In this document: in pieces, positions 16,753 to 25,681 of the stretch
How positions within the stretch are numbered: the first letter of the stretch is position 1
Layout of the letters: the number at the start of each line of letters is the position of its first letter
From: Shimia haliotis
GTDB lineage: Bacteria; Pseudomonadota; Alphaproteobacteria; Rhodobacterales; Rhodobacteraceae
Reading direction: 5' to 3'
Assembly: GCF_900114415.1 (NCBI RefSeq)
Contig: NZ_FOSZ01000005.1
Location: 1-64,000 of the forward strand
Length of the DNA stretch: 64,000 bases
The notes under the pieces: model-generated
Seen by the model: the letters and a program-made list of their open reading frames with translations, nothing else
What the model was told of the DNA's origin: nothing
Database searches by the model: none
Program-made: the position numbers and the translations under genes

Positions 16753-16830
16753 GGGCGGCGACCGACCTCGGGAGGAAGCGAAGCGCCCTCCCTTGGGGGG
16801 AGGTCGGGCGCCGCCCGGGCCTGCGGCCCG
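16753..16830. repeat. nested palindrome between GAPDH and acr3, related to the 7.9-kb repeat
   Basis: Three concentric stems are visible: GGGCGGCG with CGCCGCCC, CCGACCTC with GAGGTCGG, and GGGAGG with CCTCCC around AAGCGAAGCG. A second small hairpin, GGGCC-TGC-GGCCC, follows to 16830. The GGGAGGAAGCGAA-GCGCCCTCCC core recurs near 7908-7931. It may be a dispersed repeat that also attenuates read-through from arsR-acr3 into GAPDH-arsJ. Confidence 0.6.
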
Positions 16831-16839
16831 CGCTAAGGT

Positions 16840-17889
16840 TTAAGCAAACCAACCCCTTGTGCGGTTTGCAAATGCGACAAGGCTGAGCATCACCGGCACT
16901 TCGACCAGCACGCCCACAACGGTGGCCAGCGCAGCACCTGAGCCCAGTCCAAAAAGCGAGATGGCGACGGCGACCGCCAGTTCAAAGAAGTTCGACGTGC
17001 CGATCAGAGCACAGGGCGCGGCGACTTCAAAGGGCACTTTCCAGAGCCGCGCGGCCCCATAGGCTATGAAGAAGATACCATAAGTCTGGATCATCAGCGG
17101 CACCGCAATCAAAGCAATGTTGAAGGGTTGCTCAAGGATCACCTGTGCCTGAAAGCCAAAGAGCAAAACCACGGTCAGCAAGAGCCCCCCGACCGACGCG
17201 GGACGCAGGGTGTTGCGGAAGTTCTCAACCGCCGCCTCACCGCCCTGCCCCATCAAACGCTTGCGGGTCACAAAGCCCGCCACCAGCGGCAGCAGGATAT
17301 AAAGCAGCACCGACAGGATCAGGGTTTCCCACGGCACGGTGATGTCGGTTACGCCCAGCAAAAAGGCCACAATCGGCGCAAAGGCAAAAACCATGATGAT
17401 GTCGTTCACGCTGACCTGCACCAGCGTATAATTGGCATCGCCCCGCACCAGATTGGACCAGACAAAAACCATCGCCGTGCAGGGCGCCGCGCCCAGAAGG
17501 ATCACGCCTGCGAGATATTCGGAGGCGGTTTGCGGGTCGATCCAAGGGGCAAAGATATGTTCAAAGAACAAGACGCCAAGCGCCGCCATGGTGAAGGGTT
17601 TGATCAACCAGTTGACGACCACGGTGATGATCAGCCCCTTGGGTTTACGCCCAACATCGGCCAGCGCGCCAAAGTCGATACCAACCATCATCGGATAAAC
17701 CATCGCCCAGATCAGCACCGCCACCGGCAGGTTGACGGAGGCCACCTCCAGCGATGCCAGAAGGGCGAAAAGGGCGGGAAACAGGCTGCCAAGCAAAAGA
17801 CCCGTGGCAATGGCAATCGCCACCCACAAGGACAGCAGACGTTCAAAGGTGCCAAGACCAGCTTCGACTTGTATCGCATGATCACTCAT
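16840..17889 (-). CDS. arsenite efflux permease Acr3
   Basis: 349 residues, about 10 membrane segments, the normal size for Acr3 of the bile/arsenite/riboflavin transporter superfamily. The conserved Cys needed for arsenite transport is in [15 protein letters not shown]. It exports As(III) across the inner membrane, driven by proton motive force. The ATG at 17889 has AAGGAAA upstream and lies 2 nt after arsR, so both are on one message. The arsC reductase that usually feeds it is not in this window. Confidence 0.92.
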   Translation of the reverse strand: MSDHAIQVEAGLGTFERLLSLWVAIAIATGLLLGSLFPALFALLASLEVASVNLPVAVLIWAMVYPMMVGIDFGALADVGRKPKGLIITVVVNWLIKPFTMAALGVLFFEHIFAPWIDPQTASEYLAGVILLGAAPCTAMVFVWSNLVRGDANYTLVQVSVNDIIMVFAFAPIVAFLLGVTDITVPWETLILSVLLYILLPLVAGFVTRKRLMGQGGEAAVENFRNTLRPASVGGLLLTVVLLFGFQAQVILEQPFNIALIAVPLMIQTYGIFFIAYGAARLWKVPFEVAAPCALIGTSNFFELAVAVAISLFGLGSGAALATVVGVLVEVPVMLSLVAFANRTRGWFA

Positions 17890-17891
17890 AA

Positions 17892-18233
17892 TCAGGTTTC
17901 CTTGCTCGCACAGGTGACATTCGCAATCAGCGGCTGACACAGGTCAGGTCGCCCACCGCAACAATCTTCAAGCAAAAAGCCAAGCAGGCCCTGAAGCCCT
18001 TCAGTGTTGGCAAAATAGCGGATCGTGCGTCCTTCGCGTTGGTTCTTGACCAGTCCGGCGTTCAACAGCACGGAAAGATTGGCCGACAAAGTATTTTGCT
18101 TCACGTTCAGGGTTTCAGCGATGTCTCCGGCCACAAGCCCGCTTTCTCCGGCTTCGATCAGAAGCCGGAACACATCAAGGCGGGTTTCCTGTGACAGGGC
18201 GGCAAAGGCCGTCAGGGCGCTTTTCTTTTCCAT
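17892..18233 (-). CDS. ArsR-family arsenic-responsive repressor
   Basis: 113 residues with a winged-helix domain (about 10-85, [25 protein letters not shown]). The Cys residues in [12 protein letters not shown] near the C-terminus could bind As(III), an arrangement unlike the alpha-3 CVC of E. coli ArsR but seen in other ArsR branches. It is the first gene of the ars cluster and has an inverted repeat immediately upstream, so it is probably autoregulated. Confidence 0.88.
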   Translation of the reverse strand: MEKKSALTAFAALSQETRLDVFRLLIEAGESGLVAGDIAETLNVKQNTLSANLSVLLNAGLVKNQREGRTIRYFANTEGLQGLLGFLLEDCCGGRPDLCQPLIANVTCASKET

Positions 18234-18241
18234 ACTTCATG

Positions 18242-18259
18242 AATAATGGAACTATTATT
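18242..18259. promoter_or_regulatory. probable ArsR operator
   Basis: AATAAT and ATTATT flank a 6-bp centre (GGAACT on the plus strand), 9 bases upstream of the arsR start. AT-rich inverted repeats of this kind are typical ArsR/SmtB sites. Confidence 0.55.
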
Positions 18260-18309
18260 GAGTCTGCAAGCGCCTTTTCCTACCTGCCGATGAAAGTTTC
18301 ATGACAGTT

Positions 18310-18789
18310 TTAGCGCGCCATGCCGTCAAACACGTCAAGCGGACGGTCTTCCAGCATAGTCTCCATCGCGAAATAGCCGGTCACGGTGTCCAGTTCGAAC
18401 CCCGTGGTCAGGCGCCGGTAAACCGCGTCATAGCCTGACATTCCGGTGGTCACGATCTTGAGCATATAGTCCCAATCACCGCCAATGCGATGCATTTCAA
18501 TTACTTGCGGGATGCGAGCCACATGTTTGCGAAATCCTTCGGCCCAATCCATCGAATGGTTGCGGGTGCGCACCATGACAAAGACCGTCAGGTCCAATCC
18601 AAGTTGCGCCGCATCTATCGCCATGTGGCTGCCCCTCAAAACGCCGGTCTCCTCCAACCGTTTCAGCCGGCGCCACAGCGCGTTTTGGGACAGGCCCACC
18701 TGCTCACCGAGCGCACGTTGGGACAAAGAGGCATCTCGTTGCAGCGCATCCAGTATTCTTCGATCAATTGTGTCAATTTCGCCCTTCAT
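18310..18789 (-). CDS. Lrp/AsnC-family transcriptional regulator
   Basis: 159 residues from ATG 18789. The N-terminal helix-turn-helix is SQRALGEQVGLSQNALWRRLKRLEETG and the C-terminal RAM (ligand-binding) domain covers about 65-150. Two other in-frame ATGs (18798, 18807) exist and none has a clear ribosome site. It is divergent from the class V aminotransferase-fold gene at 18920, and Lrp-type regulators commonly control the divergent neighbour in response to an amino acid. Confidence 0.85.
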   Translation of the reverse strand: MKGEIDTIDRRILDALQRDASLSQRALGEQVGLSQNALWRRLKRLEETGVLRGSHMAIDAAQLGLDLTVFVMVRTRNHSMDWAEGFRKHVARIPQVIEMHRIGGDWDYMLKIVTTGMSGYDAVYRRLTTGFELDTVTGYFAMETMLEDRPLDVFDGMAR

Positions 18790-18919
18790 AGTGATCATAT
18801 GACACAAGAAATCGAAATTTTCCAGATCATTTGGTAAAGCTTACCTCACCAAACGCGCCTACTTTTGATGCACCACTTGGGAACGGTCACGATTGGTGGC
18901 CAAATAACTGGGAAGAACG

Positions 18920-20323
18920 ATGTCGATACAGAGCGATGCATTCGAGACTTTTGCTGCCACCTTGAAGGGCGCTGCGCCGTCGCCAAGGAGCGCTCTGTAT
19001 GATGGGGTTATCGGCTCGGATACCCAGATCGAGGGTCCGTTCGGTCCGCAACGGCTGGTTTATGCAGACTACGTCGCCTCCGGACGGGCCCTCCGCCAAG
19101 TGGAAACTTTTGTGATGGAAGAGGTGTTGCCCTACTATGCAAACACCCACACCAAAGCGTCTTTTTGCGGTGCGAAAATGACCGAACTGCGCGAGGGGGC
19201 GCGGTCGACGGTTGCGCGGCTTTGCGGCGCCAACAAAGACGACCACGCGGTCATTTTCGCCGGCAGCGGCGCCACTCAGGGCATCAACCAGTTGCTGCAC
19301 CTCTGGAAGGTTGGACCGGGCGACACGGTTCTGGTCGGCCCATACGAGCATCACTCAAACCTCTTGCCATGGCGCGAGAGCGGCGCGCTTGTGGTCGAGG
19401 TGCCCGAAGGTGTCGAGCCTGGGCCGGATCTCTTGGCAATGGAAAGCGAATTGGCCAAATACAGCGCCCGCGGGCGAGTCTTTGTCGCGGTCAGCGCCGC
19501 AGCCAATGTTACCGGCGTGACCACAAACGTGGCTGACGTGACGCGCCTCGCCAACAGGGCTGGCGCGCTGGTTCTTTGGGATTATGCGGGCGGCGGGCCC
19601 TACCTTGAGATGAACATGCGGCCGGAACCGGAAGTGCAAATCGACGCGATGGTGTTTTCTCCGCACAAATTTGTCGGCGGCCCGGGCGCGAGCGGTGTTC
19701 TTGTCGTGCGGCGCAACAGCGTGAGATGCGAAGTACCCTATCGCCCCGGCGGTGGCACCGTTGCCTTTGTGAACGCACAACAGCACGACTATGTGACCTC
19801 TCTGGAACAACGCGAAGAAGGCGGCACGCCAAACGTGATCGGCGACATTCGCGCCGCTCTGGCGATGATCGTCAAAGAGGTGATCGGGCAGTCGTTCATG
19901 GATCAGCGCAATGCGGAGCTGACCGCCAAAGCCTTTGCCGCTTGGGGAGGTCACAAGCACGTTAAACTTCTGGCCGCGGACCGTCAGGACCGCCTGCCGA
20001 TCCTGTCGTTTGTTCCGCTCAACGGATCCGGCGCGCGGATTGATCACAACGCCTTCACCACCGCTTTGTCAGAGCGTTATGGCATTCAGGCGCGTGGCGG
20101 CTGTTCTTGCGCGGGGCCCTATGTCCATCATCTTCTGGCGATTGCCGACACCGACAGCCTGCGCATTCGCGACAACATCGTATCCGGCGACAGCTCTGAA
20201 AAACCGGGGTTTGTGCGGCTGAACCTGAGTGTGCTGATGGATGACGAAACCATCGACTTTATCCTGAATTCGGTCGTAGAACTGGCCGAAAGCTGGGATC
20301 GGCTGGACGCCGCAGCAGCCTAA
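18920..20323 (+). CDS. class V aminotransferase-fold PLP enzyme (cysteine-desulfurase-like)
   Basis: 467 residues. The PLP-binding Lys is in FSPHKFVGGPGASG and the Asp that holds the pyridine nitrogen in LVLWDYAGGG. The Cys-rich stretch ARGGCSCAGPYVHH lies where cysteine desulfurases and selenocysteine lyases have the mobile catalytic Cys, so Cys/Sec lyase chemistry is possible. It is longer than IscS/SufS and not in an isc or suf operon. An Lrp-type regulator is divergent. The substrate is unknown; an amino acid with a C-S bond is my inference. Confidence 0.75.
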   Translation: MSIQSDAFETFAATLKGAAPSPRSALYDGVIGSDTQIEGPFGPQRLVYADYVASGRALRQVETFVMEEVLPYYANTHTKASFCGAKMTELREGARSTVARLCGANKDDHAVIFAGSGATQGINQLLHLWKVGPGDTVLVGPYEHHSNLLPWRESGALVVEVPEGVEPGPDLLAMESELAKYSARGRVFVAVSAAANVTGVTTNVADVTRLANRAGALVLWDYAGGGPYLEMNMRPEPEVQIDAMVFSPHKFVGGPGASGVLVVRRNSVRCEVPYRPGGGTVAFVNAQQHDYVTSLEQREEGGTPNVIGDIRAALAMIVKEVIGQSFMDQRNAELTAKAFAAWGGHKHVKLLAADRQDRLPILSFVPLNGSGARIDHNAFTTALSERYGIQARGGCSCAGPYVHHLLAIADTDSLRIRDNIVSGDSSEKPGFVRLNLSVLMDDETIDFILNSVVELAESWDRLDAAAA

Positions 20324-20332
20324 GAAAGTCGG

Positions 20333-20758
20333 TCAAAGCGTGGTATTCCGGTAGCGGAACGCCCCGCTGCCACGTGCGATGATCTCGCCGGTTTCGTCCG
20401 AAATCGTGCCTTCGGCAAAGAAGGTACGCTGGCCACCGCCCGTGCGGTGGCCTTCTGCTATCAGACCCTTGCCCTTTGGGCGGCTGAGGAAGTTGGTGGT
20501 GAGCGACAAAGTGAGCGCCAGTTTCTTATGCTCCGGCGTGCCGGTGTAGCAGCCCGCAAATCCCATGACGGTGTCCAGAAGTGTCGCATAGATACCGCCG
20601 TGCGGTATGCCCGCGCGGTTCATCAGATGTGGCGCGATGGGCAGCTCCAGCCGTGCATAATCGGTGTCCCAATGAGTGAGCTGAAAGCCGAGGTGCTTTT
20701 GCAGCTCGTAGGGGGCCTCGTCCAGCGCGGGGTCAAGAGGGGCATAAAGCATGGTCAA
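20333..20758 (-). CDS. PaaI-type hot-dog thioesterase
   Basis: 141 residues, one hot-dog domain with the HGGIYATLLDTVMGFA helix characteristic of the PaaI/YdiI group, in which the Asp is catalytic. It hydrolyses acyl- or aryl-CoA esters. GGGAG lies 6 nt before a TTG at 20758; an ATG two codons later (20752) is the alternative. It converges on the aminotransferase gene, 9 bases between stops. Confidence 0.8.
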   Translation of the reverse strand: MTMLYAPLDPALDEAPYELQKHLGFQLTHWDTDYARLELPIAPHLMNRAGIPHGGIYATLLDTVMGFAGCYTGTPEHKKLALTLSLTTNFLSRPKGKGLIAEGHRTGGGQRTFFAEGTISDETGEIIARGSGAFRYRNTTL

Positions 20759-20965
20759 TTCGATCTCCCGTGGGGCACAGGCAAAGCTGCGCGAAAGTTC
20801 TTCTCAGTCAGTGACATGCATAGCCGCATTGCGCCAACCGAAACTTGTCAAAATTGTATACCGCCAACCTGTTTCCTTTCCAGCCGCAGGACGCCATGTC
20901 ACTTGGGCACGACAGCGTGACACACAGTCCTTTGCCGATACATCCACAACCAGATGAGTGAATTC

Positions 20966-21403
20966 ATGCGTACCCTTCCCCGCATCAGCCTTTGCCTCCT
21001 TCTTTTGACATCGCCCAGCCTTGCAGCAGCCGAACTGCACGAAGTCCGGATGCTCAACAAATCCGCGTCCGGACCGATGAGCTATGAGCCGGGATACCTA
21101 AAAATAGCCGCTGGTGACTCGGTACGATTTGTTGCCACTGACAAAAGCCACAACGTCGAGACAATTGCGAAAATGCTGCCCGAAGGGGCGACGCCGTTCA
21201 AAGGTGATCTGAATGAGGAAATTGAAGTGACCTTTGACGTTGAAGGGATCTATGGGCTCAAATGCGCGCCGCACTATGCGATGGGCATGGTGATGATCGT
21301 CCAAGTCGGCGACGCACCCGCAACATTGGAAGATTTGCCCGCAAAATTGCCCAGCCGCACCAGGAAACGCCTGATCGGCTACGTCCAAGCACAGGCCGAA
21401 TAA
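20966..21403 (+). CDS. pseudoazurin, periplasmic blue copper protein
   Basis: 145 residues with a signal peptide (MRTLPRISLCLLLLTSPSLA) and a cupredoxin domain. Copper ligands are visible: His in DKSHNVET and the Cys-His-Met set in LKCAPHYAMGM. Pseudoazurins carry electrons to nitrite or nitrous-oxide reductases or to peroxidases in the periplasm. An ATG four codons earlier (20954) is possible but has no ribosome site. No denitrification genes are in the window; the di-haem peroxidase at 46.9 kb is a conceivable electron acceptor. Confidence 0.9.
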   Translation: MRTLPRISLCLLLLTSPSLAAAELHEVRMLNKSASGPMSYEPGYLKIAAGDSVRFVATDKSHNVETIAKMLPEGATPFKGDLNEEIEVTFDVEGIYGLKCAPHYAMGMVMIVQVGDAPATLEDLPAKLPSRTRKRLIGYVQAQAE

Positions 21404-21538
21404 GCCGCGTGAGAAACTATGAGGGCGGCATTGATCGTGCCGCCTTTTTTGCCGCCCAATTGCCGCTTGTCGCCCAAACAAAAAGCAGTCCGGCTGTGCG
21501 GGCTGCATTGATGGATCAGGAAAAGACTTCCATTCGGA

Positions 21539-21871
21539 TCAGCTGTCAGGATCGTTCTCGTTGACCATGTCATCGTTGATATCGTCATCGGTCCAAGTGG
21601 CGAGGATTTCACCGGTCTGTGCGTCCAGCAGAAATTCGACTTCTTCACCAGCGTCATTGAGAACTTCGATGTCGATCACAACGTCTTCGGCTTCACGTTC
21701 CAGGCCGATTTCAACAATCTGACCCGGCGCGTGATCGAGCGCGATTGCGATGGCCTGATCAAAGGTCAAAGGCGAAGAAAGCGGCGGCAAAGCGTCGGTC
21801 TCGGCCACGGCCTGTACAGCAAAAAGGGTGCCGGCAACGGCGACAATAGAGGTGAAAGCAGCGATTTTCAT
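21539..21871 (-). CDS. periplasmic PepSY-domain protein
   Basis: 110 residues: signal peptide (to about residue 23, AVQAVA), then a PepSY domain (LTFDQAIAIALDHAPGQIVEIGLEREAEDVVIDIEVLN... followed by GEILA). PepSY domains are thought to inhibit proteases or bind metals or haem at the envelope. The C-terminus is very acidic (TDDDINDDMVNENDPDS). ATG 21871 has AAGGA about 8 nt upstream. It is monocistronic and converges on the pseudoazurin gene. Confidence 0.8.
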   Translation of the reverse strand: MKIAAFTSIVAVAGTLFAVQAVAETDALPPLSSPLTFDQAIAIALDHAPGQIVEIGLEREAEDVVIDIEVLNDAGEEVEFLLDAQTGEILATWTDDDINDDMVNENDPDS

Positions 21872-21990
21872 GGGCGGTATCCTTGAGAGGTTGCGTTGGG
21901 TTACGCCCATGATCTGGAGGTGTCTGACGCCTGTTTCAACAGCAAATACATTACCTTACGGAATTTTAAGACTGTTGAAAGCCAGCCCTG

Positions 21991-22767
21991 TCAGACCGCG
22001 CTCAACCCGCCATCAATGGCAATCGCCTGACCGGTCATAAAGCTGTTCTCCGGCGCGTTGATCCAGAGCATCGCCTGCACCACTTCCTCAGGCTTGCTAA
22101 CCCGACCCATCGGCACACGGCTGGCGATGTGGGAATAAGCATCTTCACGCGACAACCCGGAGCGGTCGCCTACGATGTCGGCCATTTCCTCAACCATCGG
22201 TGTGGCCGAGAACGACGGACACAGCGCGTTGACGCGAATGCCGCGTTTGGCGTTTTCATCCGCCACGGCCTTGGTCATGCCGACAACCGCGTGTTTGGCA
22301 GCAGCATAGAGCGACAGGTGCCCCGCCCCCATCAGACCAGCGGCCGAGGCGGTGTTCAGGATCGCCCCCTGCCCGTGCTCCTGCATCAAGGGGATCTGAT
22401 ACTTCATGCACAGGAACACACCCTTGGCGTTCACATCCATCATCAGGTCGAAATCTTCGGTCGTCAGGTAATGCATCGGGCGCACATCGTGGCCGATGCC
22501 GGCGTTATTGATGCCCACGTGGATGGTGCCAAAGGCCGCCGCGATGTTGTCGACATGCGCCTTGACCTGCGCCTCGTCCGCGACGTTGACCACATCGGCC
22601 ACAACCTCAAAACCCTGCGCGCGCAGCTCTTCGGCCACCTCGTTCAGCTTTTCGCCATTCACATCCGATAGACCTAGCTTCGCGCCTTCGTCTGCAAACC
22701 GTTGTGCTGCCATCGCGCCAAAGCCGCTGGCGGCACCGGTGATCATAACCACCTTATCTTGATACAT
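21991..22767 (-). CDS. short-chain dehydrogenase/reductase
   Basis: 258 residues, the classical SDR size. The NAD(P)-binding motif is TGAASGFG; the catalytic Ser lies in LNTASAAG and Tyr-Lys in LYAAAKHA. The NNAG motif reads INNAGIG. An Asp after beta-2 (LSDVNG) suggests NAD preference. It starts one base after the phosphotransferase stop. As the last gene of this leftward run it probably oxidises a hydroxyl group on a lipid-derived substrate. Confidence 0.85.
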   Translation of the reverse strand: MYQDKVVMITGAASGFGAMAAQRFADEGAKLGLSDVNGEKLNEVAEELRAQGFEVVADVVNVADEAQVKAHVDNIAAAFGTIHVGINNAGIGHDVRPMHYLTTEDFDLMMDVNAKGVFLCMKYQIPLMQEHGQGAILNTASAAGLMGAGHLSLYAAAKHAVVGMTKAVADENAKRGIRVNALCPSFSATPMVEEMADIVGDRSGLSREDAYSHIASRVPMGRVSKPEEVVQAMLWINAPENSFMTGQAIAIDGGLSAV

Positions 22768-22768
22768 T

Positions 22769-23794
22769 TTATCCACGTTTTGCGGCCTCCAGACCCGCCA
22801 TTGCAAACATCGGCACAAAACCTCCCAGACGTTTTGCCCTTTCCGGATCGGACGCATTGCCGTCCAGCGCACGCTTCTTCACACCCTGAATGATCCCCGC
22901 CATGCGGAAGAAACAGAAGGCGAGATAGAAGCCGAATTTCTCGATCCCCGGCAGGCCCATGCGCTTGCAATAGGCCGCCACAAATTCCTCATCCGTCGGC
23001 AGGCCAAGAGCGGCACGATCCACGCCCGCCAGCCCGCGACCTTCGTTGCCCGGAGGCATTTGCCACTGCATGATCACAGCGGCCAGATCGGCGTAGGGAT
23101 GGCCGATGGTCGACAGTTCCCAATCCAGCACCGCAACCACTTCGGGTCGGCCTTTCGCAAAGAGCATGTTGTCGATGCGGTAATCGCCATGCACCAAGGT
23201 GCGCTTGCCGTCGTCCGCGGGAATGTTGGCGTTCAGCCACTCCGCCAGCTCATCCATCTGCGGCACGCTTTCGGTTTCGGACGCGCGGTATTGCTTGGTC
23301 CAACGGCCGACCTGACGCTCGAAGTAATTGCCCTCGGGGCCGTAGTCCGACAGGCCCACAGCGTTGATGTCCACCGAATGGATCGCCGCCAGAACGCGGT
23401 TCATGTCGCCAATCACAGCGGCGCGTTCGTCGTTGGTCAGGTCTTTGAGGCGCGGATCGTCGAAATTGCGGCCATCGACAAAATCCATGACATAGAAATC
23501 GGAGCCGATGACATCCGCATCCTGACACAGCACATGCATCTTAGAGACTGGCACGTCGCTACCTGCCAGCGCCTTTTGCACGCGGAACTCGCGGTCCACG
23601 GCGTGTGCGGATTTCAACAGAACTCCGGGCGGCTTACGGCGCAGGACGTATTGCCCCGAGGGGGCATCCAGTCGGAAGGTCGGGTTGGATTGCCCGACGT
23701 TGAATTTCGTCGCCTCCGAGGGGCCTTGATACCCTTCAAGGTTGTCGGAAAGCCAGCGGTCTACTGCGGCTGTGTCCAAGATTGTCGCGTCCAT
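22769..23794 (-). CDS. APH-family phosphotransferase (ACAD10/11-type)
   Basis: 341 residues with the aminoglycoside/choline-kinase-like fold. The catalytic loop is LVHGDYRIDNMLF (Asp as base, Asn as metal ligand) and the metal Asp is in VAVLDWELSTIGHP. Close relatives are fused or adjacent to acyl-CoA dehydrogenases and phosphorylate 4-hydroxy acyl-CoAs, so a role in breakdown of hydroxylated acyl-CoAs fits the operon. It is translationally linked to the SDR gene. The substrate is inferred, not shown. Confidence 0.8.
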   Translation of the reverse strand: MDATILDTAAVDRWLSDNLEGYQGPSEATKFNVGQSNPTFRLDAPSGQYVLRRKPPGVLLKSAHAVDREFRVQKALAGSDVPVSKMHVLCQDADVIGSDFYVMDFVDGRNFDDPRLKDLTNDERAAVIGDMNRVLAAIHSVDINAVGLSDYGPEGNYFERQVGRWTKQYRASETESVPQMDELAEWLNANIPADDGKRTLVHGDYRIDNMLFAKGRPEVVAVLDWELSTIGHPYADLAAVIMQWQMPPGNEGRGLAGVDRAALGLPTDEEFVAAYCKRMGLPGIEKFGFYLAFCFFRMAGIIQGVKKRALDGNASDPERAKRLGGFVPMFAMAGLEAAKRG

Positions 23795-23827
23795 TTTGTC
23801 CTCCCGAGGTCGCCTGCAGCCTTAGTC

Positions 23828-24499
23828 TTAGCTGTATGTCAGCATCTCGTCTTCGTTGTTTGCATCGATGTGTGGCGTCTCGTTAAAGCCGTTGAGCCAA
23901 GTCTGCCCCTTGGCCATCACAAATCGTGCCACAGCGCAGTTTTTCACCTGCAATTGCAACAGGATCATCTGGTCCGCAGGCGCGCCAACCACATCCGCCA
24001 CCGTACGCCCGATGGCGCCGCCGCTGCTGACGGCGATCGGGGTTTTGGCGCCTGAGGCTGCAATGATCTCACGCGCTTCACGCACGCGATGGGTAAAGGC
24101 AGCAAAGGTTTCCGGTGGGTTGGCGATCTCGCCGTTTTGCCACTCCAGAACCGTATCACGCAGGATGCGGAAGTGGGTTTTACGATCATCATGCAGGCCT
24201 GCGGGCTTGTCATCACGATCCGCATACCGCGCTTCCAGCAACCCGCCGAAATCAAACTCGTTCCAGCCTGGGACAACCACCGGCTCTATGCCGGTCTTAA
24301 GGGCACTTTCGATGCCCTCCCAAGTTTGTCGATGCCGTTTCTGTGCCCCGATGAACACGGCATCCGGCGTCACACCTTGCTTCTTTAAAGCCGCGCCCAG
24401 CGCCTGCGACTGGCGATGACCGAGGTCCGACAGGTTGTCGTAGTCGGCCGCGCCAAAACTCGCCTGTGCATGACGCACAAGATGCAACATCTGGCTCAT
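23828..24499 (-). CDS. histidine phosphatase family protein
   Basis: 223 residues. The catalytic motif LVRHAQASFG at the N-terminus (His nucleophile) and the later SSGGAIGR region, where a second His would be expected, match branch-1 phosphoglycerate-mutase-like phosphatases; Gly occupies the second position here, as SSGG instead of THGG. The ATG at 24499 overlaps the upstream gene's TGA by 4 bases (ATGA), fixing the start. It may dephosphorylate a product of the neighbouring phosphotransferase. Confidence 0.8.
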   Translation of the reverse strand: MSQMLHLVRHAQASFGAADYDNLSDLGHRQSQALGAALKKQGVTPDAVFIGAQKRHRQTWEGIESALKTGIEPVVVPGWNEFDFGGLLEARYADRDDKPAGLHDDRKTHFRILRDTVLEWQNGEIANPPETFAAFTHRVREAREIIAASGAKTPIAVSSGGAIGRTVADVVGAPADQMILLQLQVKNCAVARFVMAKGQTWLNGFNETPHIDANNEDEMLTYS

Positions 24500-25485
24500 T
24501 TCATGCGGCCCTGAAGGCGCTCCCACGCCGCAATGTATTCGCGCTCAATACGGTTCACCAACTCGGCAGTCGGCAAGACATCCTTAACCGCGCCAATGCC
24601 CTGACCGGACCCCCAGATGGTTTTCCACGCTTTGGGTTTTTCACGGTCATCGCCAAAATCCATGGTCTTGACGTCACCTTCCGGCAAATTGTCCGGATCC
24701 ATGCCGGCATTGGAAATAGAGCCTTTGAGGTAGTTGCCGGATACGCCGGTAAAGAGCGACGAATAGACAATGTCGTCCGCGCCGCTGTCGACGATCATGT
24801 CTTTATAGCCCTGCACCGCGTTGGCCTCTTCGGTGGCAATAAACGGCGTGCCGATATAGCCGAGGTCCGCGCCCATGGCCTGTGCGGCAAGCAAAGACGC
24901 CCCAGTGCCGATCGAGCCCGACAGCAGCAGTGGTCCGTCGAACCACTCGCGGATTTCAGAAATCAAGGCCAGCGGGCTTTGCGGGCCGGCGTGGCCTCCG
25001 GCGCCTGCGGCGACCGCGATCAGACCATCCGCGCCTTTCTCGATCGCCTTCTTGGCAAACTTGTTGTTGATGATGTCGTGCAGCGCGATACCGCCGCAGT
25101 CATGTGCGGCGTCGTTGACTTCAACGCGTGCCCCCAGCGAGGTGATCCAGATCGGCACTTTGTGTTTGTGGCAAAGCTCGATGTCACGCTCCAGCCGCGT
25201 GTTGGACCGGTGCACAATCTGATTCACCGCAAAAGGCGCCGCCGGAGTGTCTGGATTTTCCTGATTGTGACGGTCGAGTTCTTCGCGGATTTCCGTCAGC
25301 CACGTATCCAGCAAGGGATGCTCGCCCTCGCCTTCGCGCGCGTTCAGCGCCGGAAAGCTGCCAATGATGCCTGCTTTACATTGGGCAATCACCAACGCGG
25401 GGACCGAAATAATAAACAAAGGCGAGGCAACTGCGGGGATACGCAGTCCTTGCAGGGCCTTGGGCAGATGGCTGTCACCAGACAT
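24496..25485 (-). CDS. nitronate-monooxygenase-family FMN oxidoreductase
   Basis: 329 residues, TIM-barrel FMN protein of the 2-nitropropane dioxygenase/NMO family. The phosphate-binding glycine motif is visible as AAGAGGHAG followed by LLLSGSIGTG. It oxidises nitronates, or serves as an NADH:quinone or enoyl-ACP-type reductase in related subfamilies. AGGAG lies 8 nt before the ATG. It is coupled to the histidine phosphatase gene by an ATGA overlap. A 196-base gap upstream, with a hairpin at 25516-25534, probably holds a promoter. Confidence 0.82.
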   Translation of the reverse strand: MSGDSHLPKALQGLRIPAVASPLFIISVPALVIAQCKAGIIGSFPALNAREGEGEHPLLDTWLTEIREELDRHNQENPDTPAAPFAVNQIVHRSNTRLERDIELCHKHKVPIWITSLGARVEVNDAAHDCGGIALHDIINNKFAKKAIEKGADGLIAVAAGAGGHAGPQSPLALISEIREWFDGPLLLSGSIGTGASLLAAQAMGADLGYIGTPFIATEEANAVQGYKDMIVDSGADDIVYSSLFTGVSGNYLKGSISNAGMDPDNLPEGDVKTMDFGDDREKPKAWKTIWGSGQGIGAVKDVLPTAELVNRIEREYIAAWERLQGRMK

Positions 25486-25681
25486 GGGAAACTCCTGTTG
25501 TTGGTTGGCAGGATAAGGCCGTTTGTTACGGCCTCAAGCAAGCGTGTTGGAAAAGAACTTAACGTCACATGACGCGGTGTCGGTTTTTTCACGCCTTGAA
25601 ACGTGTTGAGGGCTGCGGAGGGTCTCCCCTGTGGCCACAAAACCGCCCCTTGAGCGGTCGGGGTGATTGCCCCCCGCAAGG

